Shown here one piece after another: positions 7,502-15,080 of a DNA stretch of 61,542 bases; position 1 is the stretch's first letter, and each line of letters begins with the position of its first letter. The stretch lies in assembly GCA_002435785.1 (NCBI GenBank), contig DIUC01000072.1, forward strand, positions 47,413 to 108,954, in the 5' to 3' direction. Below the pieces are notes generated by a model, which saw only the letters and a program-made list of their open reading frames with translations, did not search any database and was not told the DNA's origin. Made by a program: the position numbers and the translations under genes. The stretch is from Saprospiraceae bacterium UBA6168. Its GTDB lineage: Bacteria; Bacteroidota; Bacteroidia; Chitinophagales; Saprospiraceae.

Positions 7502-8425
7502 ATGAAATTAACTCCGTTTTTCAAGTTGGTGCGGTTGCCAAACCTCGTCATCGTTGCGCTCACGCAATTTTTGTTGCAATACCTCGTGCTGCTCCCAGCC
7601 CTTCGGGAAGCTGGCTTGAACCCCATTTTGGATGCCTTCCATTTTTTCCTATTAGTATTTACAACGGTATTGATTGCCGCAGGTGGCTACCTGATTAATG
7701 ACTTGTTGGACTACGAGAGCGACCTCGTCAACAAGCCGGATTTGGTTTTTGTGAACCGGGTTTTTTCCATGAAATTGGTTTGGGCCATGTATGCTTTTGT
7801 TGCACTGGTAGGCTTTGCAATCGCTTGGTATTTAGCGGGTTATGTTGAAAATAGGTCATTGGTACTGATTTACCCCGCCAGCTTTTTCCTCCTATTTTTT
7901 TATTCAAAAAGGCTAAAGAGAATGCCATTATGGGGCAACGTCATTGTCGCCATTTTCTGTGCTTTCGTGGCGGGCGTGGTGCTGTTTGCGGAGCGGGAAA
8001 ACTTTGCGCTAATGGGCGAATCGGGTAGGGAAGTTACGGTGCTTTTTGGCGGCTACCTGCTGTTTGCCTTTCTGTCCACCATGCTGCGGGAAATCGTGAA
8101 GGACATTGAGGACATGGAGGGCGACGCCCAGCTCGGCCTCCAAACCTTGCCGCTGCGTTTCGGCATAAAATCCGCAAAAAATTGGGCACTCGCCATAGGG
8201 GTAATGCTGTTGTTTTCGCTTCTTATCTTCGTAAAGTGGTTAGCGGGGAGACAGGAATGGTTGAGTGTGGCCTTTACAACCTTGGGTGTGATATTGCCGT
8301 TGCTTTATACCCTGATTTTTGTCCGAAAATCCTCGACAAAAGGTGATTTTTCAAGGGCAAGTTTTTTAGCTAAATTGATAATGCTTTCCGGGCTTGTACT
8401 GCTTCTTGTTTGTAAGCTGGCTTAA
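7502..8425 (+). CDS. UbiA-family prenyltransferase (GGGP geranylgeranyltransferase-like)
   Basis: A 307-residue polytopic membrane protein with about eight hydrophobic segments. The first Asp-rich motif is NDLLDYESDLVNKPD (66-80) and the second is DIEDMEGDAQLGL (near residue 202), the Mg-prenyl diphosphate sites of the UbiA superfamily. The NKPD form of motif 1 is typical of Bacteroidota proteins annotated as geranylgeranylglycerol-phosphate geranylgeranyltransferases. The exact acceptor (isoprenoid ether lipid, menaquinone precursor or other) is not shown by sequence. A UbiD gene lies 2.4 kb downstream, beyond rtcB. A TACTTTTC element close to the start is a weak promoter candidate. Confidence 0.82.
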   Translation: MKLTPFFKLVRLPNLVIVALTQFLLQYLVLLPALREAGLNPILDAFHFFLLVFTTVLIAAGGYLINDLLDYESDLVNKPDLVFVNRVFSMKLVWAMYAFVALVGFAIAWYLAGYVENRSLVLIYPASFFLLFFYSKRLKRMPLWGNVIVAIFCAFVAGVVLFAERENFALMGESGREVTVLFGGYLLFAFLSTMLREIVKDIEDMEGDAQLGLQTLPLRFGIKSAKNWALAIGVMLLFSLLIFVKWLAGRQEWLSVAFTTLGVILPLLYTLIFVRKSSTKGDFSRASFLAKLIMLSGLVLLLVCKLA

Positions 8426-8726
8426 TTTTTCACCAACTTGAAGCTGATTGAAATATTTGGGATGAAGGAATTCATTGAAAGCTACCCAAATACGGGTCAA
8501 CCGGATTCAGAAATTCAATGAGGTGATTTTGGTAGGAATGTGAGGGCATTAATAAAAAAGAATGGGCGACCAACCAAAATAAACCCAACTGCGTCTTTTG
8601 ATTGAATTTTTGGCACGTTTTTTAAAAAGCAAGGGTGTTCATCAAACATTGAAAACTAAAACTGCGTTATTCTCCAAAAGAACCTAAGAATTAAGTTTCA
8701 TACAATTAGTGAGAGTAAATGACGCT
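8426..8726. other. AT-rich stretch without gene between prenyltransferase and terminator
   Basis: No conserved reading frame is visible. The region is either a roughly 300-nt 3' UTR of the prenyltransferase mRNA or holds a small RNA ending at the 8727 terminator. No matching -33/-7 promoter was found, so a small RNA is only a possibility. Confidence 0.4.
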
Positions 8727-8761
8727 GCGGCTATTCCACAAAGGGGTAGCCGCCTTTTTTT
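8727..8761 (+). terminator. Strong Rho-independent terminator
   Basis: Stem GCGGCTATTCC with GGGGTAGCCGC (two G-T pairs), loop ACAAA, then seven T. It is oriented for rightward transcription and ends about 50 bp before the 3' end of the leftward rtcB. Confidence 0.85.
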
Positions 8762-8812
8762 GTGCAAATTGAATCACATTCGACCGTCATTTACAAAAAA
8801 GTACCAAGGCGC

Positions 8813-10213
8813 TCATTCGTCCATCCGAACTATCTTAGGCGTAAAAGTCCCAATCACTTCCACCAAATCTTTTTGGAAATCCATTACTTTTTTGATGTCC
8901 TTATAGGCCATCGGCGCCTCATCGAGGCCACCGCCGAACAGGTCAACCCCGTGGGATTTCAGCACTTTTTTCAGTTCGCTCGCCGTGAAGGAGTTCCTCG
9001 CCTTCGTTCTTGAAAATAGCCGACCAGCGCCGTGTGAAGCAGAATTGATGGAGAGCGGGCTGCCCTTCCCCCGAACGATGTAGCCGGGATGCACCATAGA
9101 ACCGGGGATGACGCCCAGTACCCCCTTGCCTGCCGGGGTAGCGCCCTTCCGGTGGACGATGACCTCCCGTCCGTCAGCAAGCTGCTCCTTCCACGCAAAG
9201 TTGTGGTGGTTTTCAACCATAGCCAATTGCTGCTCGCCCAATGCCTTCGCAATCCGTTGGTGGATATGATGGTGGCATGCAGAGGCATAATCGCCCGCCA
9301 GCGTCATCGCCAACCAGTATTCTTGGCCCGCCTCGGTGTCCAGCCCAAGCCATGCAAGGTGCTTGGCCTCCTTCGGCAATGGGGTATTTTTTATGGCCAA
9401 TTTGGTGTAGTGGTCCGCAATATTGGCACCCAACCCCCTTGAACCAGAATGTGACAAAAGGGCAAGGTAGCTGCCGGGGAGTACGCCAAACTCATTTTGC
9501 GGCTCCAGGATTTCAACCAAACCAAATTCCACGAAGTGGTTCCCCGAACCCGACGAGCCGATTTGCCGGAAAGCCTTGTCTTTCAGGAGTTTGACTACGG
9601 CAAGCTCCTGAAACTCAGGCCGCTCGAAAATGGCGTCGTCCATTGGCTTCTTCAGCTCTTGGTAGCCGAATGCCGTGTTTTCATGGAGGATTTGACCAAG
9701 TTTCGTGCGGTTTTTTTCCAAATAATCCGGTTTTAGGTCATAAAACGTCAAGCACATCCGACAGCCAATGTCCACGCCGACTCCATAGGGTATGACGGCA
9801 TTTTCGGTAGCCAATACCCCACCGATGGGGAGGCCGTAGCCTTGGTGCGCATCGGGCATCAAGGCTGCTTCCACAGCGATGGGCAACCGCACGGCAATGT
9901 CCATTTGGTCAATTGCTCCTTTTTCAATGGCATCCAACCCATAGGTTTTGTAGTTTTTTGGGGTTAGGTTCAACGGGATTTCGGGGATTTGGGTGGGTGT
10001 TTGCTCCACCAATTCGTAAACGATTCGCCCCAACACCTCGTCGTCCGCATAGCCTTCGGGGTTTTCCAGCACCGCTTGGAGGATGGCCATGACCTTTTCC
10101 TTTTTCTCTTTTTTGAAATGCTGGTGAACCACGTTGATGGCCATGCCGATGGCCCGCCCCTCCGGATAGCCGAGTTTGATGAGTTCCTTTCCTGAAATTT
10201 TGATTTTTGCCAT
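8813..10213 (-). CDS. rtcB: RtcB-family RNA ligase
   Basis: A 466-residue member of the RtcB family, which joins RNA 2',3'-cyclic phosphate (or 3'-phosphate) ends to 5'-OH ends using GTP and Mn2+. Conserved blocks in order: MPDAHQGYGLPIGGVLAT, VGVDIGCRM, GSGNHFVEFG, LLSHSGSRGLG, ENHHNFAW, IVHRKGATPAGKG, and C-terminal SASHGAGRLFSR carrying the guanylylated histidine. A domain of about 75 residues precedes the core. No RtcA cyclase, archease or RtcR regulator is adjacent. The upstream region, shared with the divergent UbiD gene, carries three 41-bp palindromic repeats. The substrate RNA is unknown. Confidence 0.93.
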   Translation of the reverse strand: MAKIKISGKELIKLGYPEGRAIGMAINVVHQHFKKEKKEKVMAILQAVLENPEGYADDEVLGRIVYELVEQTPTQIPEIPLNLTPKNYKTYGLDAIEKGAIDQMDIAVRLPIAVEAALMPDAHQGYGLPIGGVLATENAVIPYGVGVDIGCRMCLTFYDLKPDYLEKNRTKLGQILHENTAFGYQELKKPMDDAIFERPEFQELAVVKLLKDKAFRQIGSSGSGNHFVEFGLVEILEPQNEFGVLPGSYLALLSHSGSRGLGANIADHYTKLAIKNTPLPKEAKHLAWLGLDTEAGQEYWLAMTLAGDYASACHHHIHQRIAKALGEQQLAMVENHHNFAWKEQLADGREVIVHRKGATPAGKGVLGVIPGSMVHPGYIVRGKGSPLSINSASHGAGRLFSRTKARNSFTASELKKVLKSHGVDLFGGGLDEAPMAYKDIKKVMDFQKDLVEVIGTFTPKIVRMDE

Positions 10214-10452
10214 GATGGGTACAGAACCAGCTACACCATTATTTTGTTCGGCTGAGGTGAATTCTGCAAGTTAAGGTACGTCCTACCTTAGTCTCATTGC
10301 ACAGAAATCATTGAACATTGCCGTTTTTCATTTGATAAGTAGTGTGCCTTTACTTTACCTTGCATCGTCTTGTGCAGCGGCGGTGAAGCCCAACAGGGTA
10401 ATCTTGTCCCGTTGCCGCAAGCCTTCCTTACTCCGATTTGGCGCAATTTAAT
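10214..10452. other. Intergenic region upstream of rtcB, no gene seen
   Basis: The rtcB leader contains no recognisable reading frame. A modest hairpin can form around AACAGGG and CCCGTT (about 10391-10415). No TAnnTTTG element facing rtcB was found. Confidence 0.4.
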
Positions 10453-10574
10453 GTTGTAAACTTCTCCGTAAGTCTTATAGACGCAGTATGCAGTTGCAAA
10501 CTCTTTCCGTAAGTCTTACAGACGCAGCATGCAGTTGCAAACTCTTTCTGTAAGTCTTACAGACGCAGTATGCA
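10453..10574. repeat. Three 41-bp tandem repeats with palindromic cores between rtcB and ubiD-like gene
   Basis: Units at 10453-10492, 10493-10533 and 10534-10574 differ at only a few positions; the first is 1 nt shorter. Each holds GTAAGTCTTA(C/T), starting at 10468, 10509 and 10550, exactly 41 nt apart. In the third copy the palindrome is perfect: TCTGTAAG-T-CTTACAGA. Each also ends in TGCA followed by GTTGCA or a variant. A truncated fourth copy follows. The layout is that of a multi-site operator between divergent genes; the binding protein is unknown. Confidence 0.85.
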
Positions 10575-10815
10575 ACTGTAAATTCTATGGGAGAATTTGC
10601 CGGAGGCAGTTTTAGCATGTAAACCGGAACCGTGGTTTTGTTTGAAGGCTTTTACAGTTGTTGAATGGCATTTTAGTTTTTTTTGGGAGATTTGACGTAA
10701 AATTCCGTTTACGAAAAAATTTCTGGCAACAGCTACGACACTTTCTGCAAAACCAAAACTTACCATTTCTGTTCCGGTTTCTACTTTCGCATCTGATATT
10801 AAATTCAAGCTCATT

Positions 10816-12636
10816 ATGACTTACTCCAGCCTCCGTGCCTGTGTCAACGACCTCGAAAAACACGGCCACCTGCTCCGAATCAAGTTTGAGTGTGACCCAA
10901 ACCTCGAAATGGCCGAGATTCACCGCCGGGTATACGAGGCCCAAGGGCCAGCCATTTTGTTTGAAAAAGTGAAGGGCAGTCCATTCCAGGCAGTCTCCAA
11001 TTTGTACGGAACAACGGAGCGGACCGCCTTCATTTTTAGGGACACGTTGGACAAAGTGAGGCGGGTCATGGAACTCAAGGCCGACCCAATGCGGGCGCTG
11101 AAAAACCCGATGCGCTACCTCGGCGCTCCCTTCACGGCCCTCACCGCATTGCCGAAGAAGACTTGGTCGGCTCCGGTGTTGTACGGTAAAACGACGATTG
11201 ACCAATTGCCGCAAATCAAGTCTTGGCCGATGGATGGCGGGGCGTTTATCACCCTCCCACAAGTGCTTACCCTCCCGCCAAACGACACGAACATCATGCA
11301 CACCAATATCGGCATGTACCGTATTCAACTCTCTGGAAATGAGTACGTTACCAACAAAGAAATTGGGCTGCACTACCAGCTCCACCGGGGCATTGGCATA
11401 CACCATACGCTTTACAACCAAGGCGATGAACCGTTTCGCTGCGCAATATTTGTGGGAGGGCCTCCGTCCCATGCTTTTGCGGCCATCATGCCCATGCCGG
11501 AGGGCTTGAGCGAACTGACTTTCGCAGGGTTGCTCGGTGGCAATCGCTTCCGGTACAAATGGGACAACGGCCATGTCATTTCTGCCGATGCCGATTTCGT
11601 CATCACGGGCATTATCCGCAAGAAGGAGAAAAAGCCGGAAGGCCCGTTTGGCGACCACCTTGGGTACTACTCGTTGGCGCATGATTTTCCGGTGATGGAA
11701 GTGGAAAACGTTTTTCACCGAAAGGATGCCATTTGGCATTTTACGGTAGTGGGCAGGCCCCCTCAAGAGGATTCCTCTTTTGGCTGGCTAATTCACGAGA
11801 TAGTTGAGCCGCTCACCACTGGGGAGTTTCCGGGTATCCGGGAGGTCCATGCGGTGGACGCTTCTGGGGTTCACCCACTCTTGCTGGCCATTGGCAGCGA
11901 GCGGTACATGCCGTTCCGGGAGCCGAAGCCGGAGGAGATACTCACACAGGCCAACCACCTGCTCGGAAAGGGACAGACCACCTTGGCCAAGTTCCTCATC
12001 ATCGCCAATGGGGACGACGACCCAAAACTTAGCACGCATGACATCCCCCATTTCTTCCAACATGTGCTTGAGCGGATTGACTTGGGCCGTGACCTCCATT
12101 TCCAGACAAAAACCACGATGGACACGCTCGACTATTCAGGCTCCGGTTGGAACGAGGGCAGCAAGGTGGTCATCGCCAGTTGCGGAGCGAAAAGAAGGGA
12201 CTTGAGGGCTGAATTACCACCAGATTTCAAGTTGCCAATATGGTTTTCCAACCCAGTTTTTGTGCAGCCGGGCATATTGGCGGTGCAAGCACCCAAGTTT
12301 GAAAAAGAAGGTGGAAGCATTGATTGTCATTTGTTTGCCCAGGAAATGGAGCGTTATGCAGCCTATTTCGACCAGCATATCCCATTGATTTTGTTGGTGG
12401 ATGATTCGGGCTTTACGGCGGCTACTTTGAATAATTTCCTCTGGGTCACTTTCACCCGGGTAAACCCCTCTCACGACATTCACGGCATTCAAGCTTTTGT
12501 GGAAAACAAGCACTGGGGCTGCCGTGGCGGGCTGGTCATGGATGCCCGAAAAAAGTCGCACCATGCACCTGAACTCGTGACGGACGAGGCCGTGAGCCGT
12601 CGGGTGGATAAACTGATGGAAGGGATAAAATGGTAA
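10816..12636 (+). CDS. UbiD-family prenylated-FMN-dependent decarboxylase
   Basis: A 606-residue UbiD-superfamily protein. Recognisable blocks are the N-terminal LRACVNDLEKHGHLLRI, TNIGMYRIQL, HRGIGIHH, KPEGPFGDHLGYYSL (hallmark UbiD motif with conserved Glu/Asp) and VVGRPPQEDS. UbiD enzymes use prFMN to decarboxylate aromatic or unsaturated acids, for example in ubiquinone or futalosine-type menaquinone synthesis. It is about 100 residues longer than E. coli UbiD, like many Bacteroidota homologues. No ubiX, which makes the prFMN cofactor, is seen here. Substrate is not determinable from sequence. Confidence 0.9.
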   Translation: MTYSSLRACVNDLEKHGHLLRIKFECDPNLEMAEIHRRVYEAQGPAILFEKVKGSPFQAVSNLYGTTERTAFIFRDTLDKVRRVMELKADPMRALKNPMRYLGAPFTALTALPKKTWSAPVLYGKTTIDQLPQIKSWPMDGGAFITLPQVLTLPPNDTNIMHTNIGMYRIQLSGNEYVTNKEIGLHYQLHRGIGIHHTLYNQGDEPFRCAIFVGGPPSHAFAAIMPMPEGLSELTFAGLLGGNRFRYKWDNGHVISADADFVITGIIRKKEKKPEGPFGDHLGYYSLAHDFPVMEVENVFHRKDAIWHFTVVGRPPQEDSSFGWLIHEIVEPLTTGEFPGIREVHAVDASGVHPLLLAIGSERYMPFREPKPEEILTQANHLLGKGQTTLAKFLIIANGDDDPKLSTHDIPHFFQHVLERIDLGRDLHFQTKTTMDTLDYSGSGWNEGSKVVIASCGAKRRDLRAELPPDFKLPIWFSNPVFVQPGILAVQAPKFEKEGGSIDCHLFAQEMERYAAYFDQHIPLILLVDDSGFTAATLNNFLWVTFTRVNPSHDIHGIQAFVENKHWGCRGGLVMDARKKSHHAPELVTDEAVSRRVDKLMEGIKW

Positions 12637-12707
12637 AAAAGTAGAGGCCACAGTCTCCTGCGGCCTCCTTGCGATAAAAGTAGTCTTTTCGTATTGCTTG
12701 CAAAAAA

Positions 12708-14171
12708 TTATGGTGCGGCACCGCCTTCGGTGTCCAATGTTTCATTCGATGGTGGAAAAAATTGGTCCTCATCAATAACACCTTCCTTCTCCATCATCAT
12801 CAAGTAGTTGTCACGGATTTTGTAAAAATCATTGAGCTTGTCGGGTGACATTTTCTTGGATTGCGGCAACTTTTCACGAAGGTGGTTGACTTGTTTGCCA
12901 TTTTTCCAAAAACGGAAGCAGACATGTGGGCCAGTGGCCAAGCCAGTGCTGCCCACATAGCCGATGACCTGTCCCTGTGTCACTTTCGTTCCCCTGCGTA
13001 TGCCTTTGGCAAAGCGTGACATGTGCAGGTATTGGGTCTGGTAGGTCTTGTCGTGCTTGATTTTGACGTATTTGCCATTTCCCTTTGTGAAGGCCGCCTC
13101 TTCTACCACCCCTTCTCCAATGGAGTATATAGGCGTCCCCGTTGGCGCTGCGTAATCCGTACCAAGGTGTGGCCTGACGGTCTTCAATATCGGATGAAAA
13201 CGGCGTGGGTTGAAGTTGGAGGAAATCCGAGTGAATTTTAGGGGGGACTTTAAAAAGCCTTTTTTGGCAGACGCACCTTCGGCATCGAAGAACCCTTTTG
13301 TCACGCCATCATCATACCAGAAAGCGTAGTAGTCCTTGCCTTCCCGGTGGTAGCTAACTGCATACACTTGGTTGGACCCAACCGTTTTTCCTGCAATCAG
13401 TTTTTCCTCGAAAAGGAGTTTGAAACGGTCGCCCTTTTGCGTGTGGCTGAAATCCACAAAGCACTCCAATGCGTCCTCCATCTTTGAGGCTGCTTCTGCG
13501 TCCACCTCGTTTTGCGTCAGGGCAGCCCAAAGTGAGCTGGAAATTTCGCCTGAAACGGATTTTAGTTTGGTATCAACTTCCCGTTCTACCTTCTGCACAT
13601 TGAGTTCTCCTTGCAGGTTGAATACCACGTACTCGAAAACACTTGGTTCCAAAACGAGGTGCTTTGGTTTGCCAGTTTGGCGGTCGAGCAAGAGGAGGTA
13701 ATCTTTCCCAACTCGGAAGTTCCGGTTGATATTGAAAACCCCCGATGCATTTTTCACCAAGGTTTCAATAGATAGCAAATCCATTCCGTAGCCAGTGAGC
13801 AGGGTGCCCAAAGTCTGTTTTTTCTGAATTTTGCCTTCTTCTACCTGAAAGGTGTCAAGCACGAGGCCGTACTTGATGGTGGGAACGACAATCGGGAAGA
13901 ACCCAATTTCTTCTTCCATCTGTTCATCCAAGGAAACCAAGGAGGCTCCCATTGAGTTGTTGTCGTTTCTTGCTGAGGGATAAAACATGACGGCTGCGAG
14001 GCCGAGTGCTGTTCCGAGTTTTACAAGCTTTTTTTTCTTATTTCGCAAACCCAAAATACCATGTTTTACCTTATTTCCCGTGCTATTAAAATCCACTTTT
14101 CTCTTTTTTAGTTTAAAAATTTTGGTGCCACTCCAATTCCCCCAAAAGCACTTTACTGGCTTTTCATGCAC
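12708..14171 (-). CDS. M23-family peptidoglycan endopeptidase, membrane anchored
   Basis: A 487-residue protein. One transmembrane segment (about 49-66) follows a basic N-terminus, then a roughly 240-residue periplasmic region, then an M23/LytM domain (about 310-430). Active-site pieces are HLGTD (His335, Asp339), His383 in YLHMSRF and GPHVCFRF (His416). The usual second His of HxH, a zinc ligand in LytM, is Cys418 here. The enzyme should cleave peptidoglycan peptide bridges. A -7 element on the minus strand (14314-14321) lies about 140 nt upstream. The exact start codon is uncertain, because several in-frame candidates precede the membrane segment. Confidence 0.88.
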   Translation of the reverse strand: MHEKPVKCFWGNWSGTKIFKLKKRKVDFNSTGNKVKHGILGLRNKKKKLVKLGTALGLAAVMFYPSARNDNNSMGASLVSLDEQMEEEIGFFPIVVPTIKYGLVLDTFQVEEGKIQKKQTLGTLLTGYGMDLLSIETLVKNASGVFNINRNFRVGKDYLLLLDRQTGKPKHLVLEPSVFEYVVFNLQGELNVQKVEREVDTKLKSVSGEISSSLWAALTQNEVDAEAASKMEDALECFVDFSHTQKGDRFKLLFEEKLIAGKTVGSNQVYAVSYHREGKDYYAFWYDDGVTKGFFDAEGASAKKGFLKSPLKFTRISSNFNPRRFHPILKTVRPHLGTDYAAPTGTPIYSIGEGVVEEAAFTKGNGKYVKIKHDKTYQTQYLHMSRFAKGIRRGTKVTQGQVIGYVGSTGLATGPHVCFRFWKNGKQVNHLREKLPQSKKMSPDKLNDFYKIRDNYLMMMEKEGVIDEDQFFPPSNETLDTEGGAAP

Positions 14172-14313
14172 ATGAAAAACAGCGTTTTCGTAGCTTCCAG
14201 TTAAGCAGGGAAATTTAAAATGAGCCTCTCGTGCTTGGTTTGAGGTCGAGGTGTTGTTGGATACGGTGGGTTGGTAGTCTTCGTTCTTTGTTGCCTTTCT
14301 TCTAAATCCGGGG

Positions 14314-14321
14314 CAAAGATA
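14314..14321 (-). promoter_or_regulatory. Bacteroidota -7 element for the M23 gene
   Basis: Read on the minus strand this is TATCTTTG. A TTG on the same strand (14340-14342) sits 18 nt further upstream, close to the expected -33 position. Confidence 0.55.
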
Positions 14322-14408
14322 TATTTACATTCCATTTTGCAATAATCCAGCGGATTAAAACTTTGCGGTAGGTTGAAATTCAATACATAAACTAAGTTTG
14401 TAGGAAAA

Positions 14409-14990
14409 TTACTTTTTGATTAGTTTGAAGAAGAGTTCATTATGGCTTCTTTGCAGAATAGAATTTTTTGCCATTTCCATTTGAATAATCTCGAACTTGC
14501 TGGAAAACAGTAATCTGTACTCATCCTTCGTACCTCCAAACGGTGGACCTTCCTTTTCGAATGGTTGAGCAAATAGCAATCCGACCAGACAGCCTCCTGT
14601 GCGAAGTAAATATGCTGCTTTTGAGATATAACTGTCCCGCAAGGAAGGAGATTGTGCGCAGAAGAATGTTTGTTCCAAAATAAGGTCAAATACCCCATCT
14701 AATTCAAAAAAGTCGGCACATAGCAGGTGTTCCTTTGGAAAATCTGGCACCTCTGCCCGAAGGTGGTCGAATGCCTCATCCACCCAATCGCAGACGAAAA
14801 CCTGCTTGAATCCTCTCCGATGCAGGTAAACTGCCTCATAAGCACGGCCAGCACCCGGTATGAGGATACGACATTCTGTATCCTCCAATTCGTCAATAAA
14901 ATCTTTGAGCGGTGGAGAGGTATAGCCGATGTCCCAAGGGGTGTTGCCTTCGAGGTACCGGTGTTGCCAATAATTCTTGTCTAATTCCAT
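14409..14990 (-). CDS. TPMT-like class I SAM methyltransferase
   Basis: A 193-residue protein of the thiopurine S-methyltransferase type. The N-terminal YWQHRYLEGNTPWDIG is the TPMT-family signature (W-xx-R-Y-xx-xxTPWD). Motif I, binding S-adenosylmethionine, is RILIPGAGRAYEA (42-54), followed by VFVCDWVDEA and the motif FDLILEQTFFCA. Bacterial members methylate thiols, tellurite/selenite or halides; the substrate here is unknown. It lies downstream of the LysM gene but is separated from it by a strong terminator (15011-15049), so it is probably transcribed on its own. Confidence 0.85.
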   Translation of the reverse strand: MELDKNYWQHRYLEGNTPWDIGYTSPPLKDFIDELEDTECRILIPGAGRAYEAVYLHRRGFKQVFVCDWVDEAFDHLRAEVPDFPKEHLLCADFFELDGVFDLILEQTFFCAQSPSLRDSYISKAAYLLRTGGCLVGLLFAQPFEKEGPPFGGTKDEYRLLFSSKFEIIQMEMAKNSILQRSHNELFFKLIKK

Positions 14991-15010
14991 GATGTTGGAT
15001 TTTACTGTCC

Positions 15011-15049
15011 AAAAAAAAATTCCGGCGTGATGGGCCGGAATTTTTTTTT
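15011..15049 (-). terminator. Symmetric 16-bp A/T-flanked terminator
   Basis: Arms 15011-15026 and 15034-15049 are perfectly complementary (nine A, TTCCGGC, then the reverse complement) around a 7-nt loop. It follows the LysM gene, which reads leftward. The symmetry makes it potentially bidirectional. Confidence 0.9.
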
Positions 15050-15080
15050 GCCAAGGTCGGGCAGCATTTTTTAGCGGAGT

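Noticed and set aside
10453..10574. CRISPR array
   Set aside because: The three units are directly contiguous with no variable spacers, and no cas genes are nearby.
10612..11766. 384-codon frame antisense to the ubiD-like gene
   Set aside because: No recognisable motif and overlaps conserved UbiD blocks; a composition artefact.
12644..12667. GAGGCC/GGCCTC hairpin after the ubiD-like gene as a terminator
   Set aside because: Only a 6-bp stem and no T tract; too weak to call.
14201..14383. 60-codon frame upstream of the M23 gene
   Set aside because: It overlaps the M23 promoter region and has no protein-like features.
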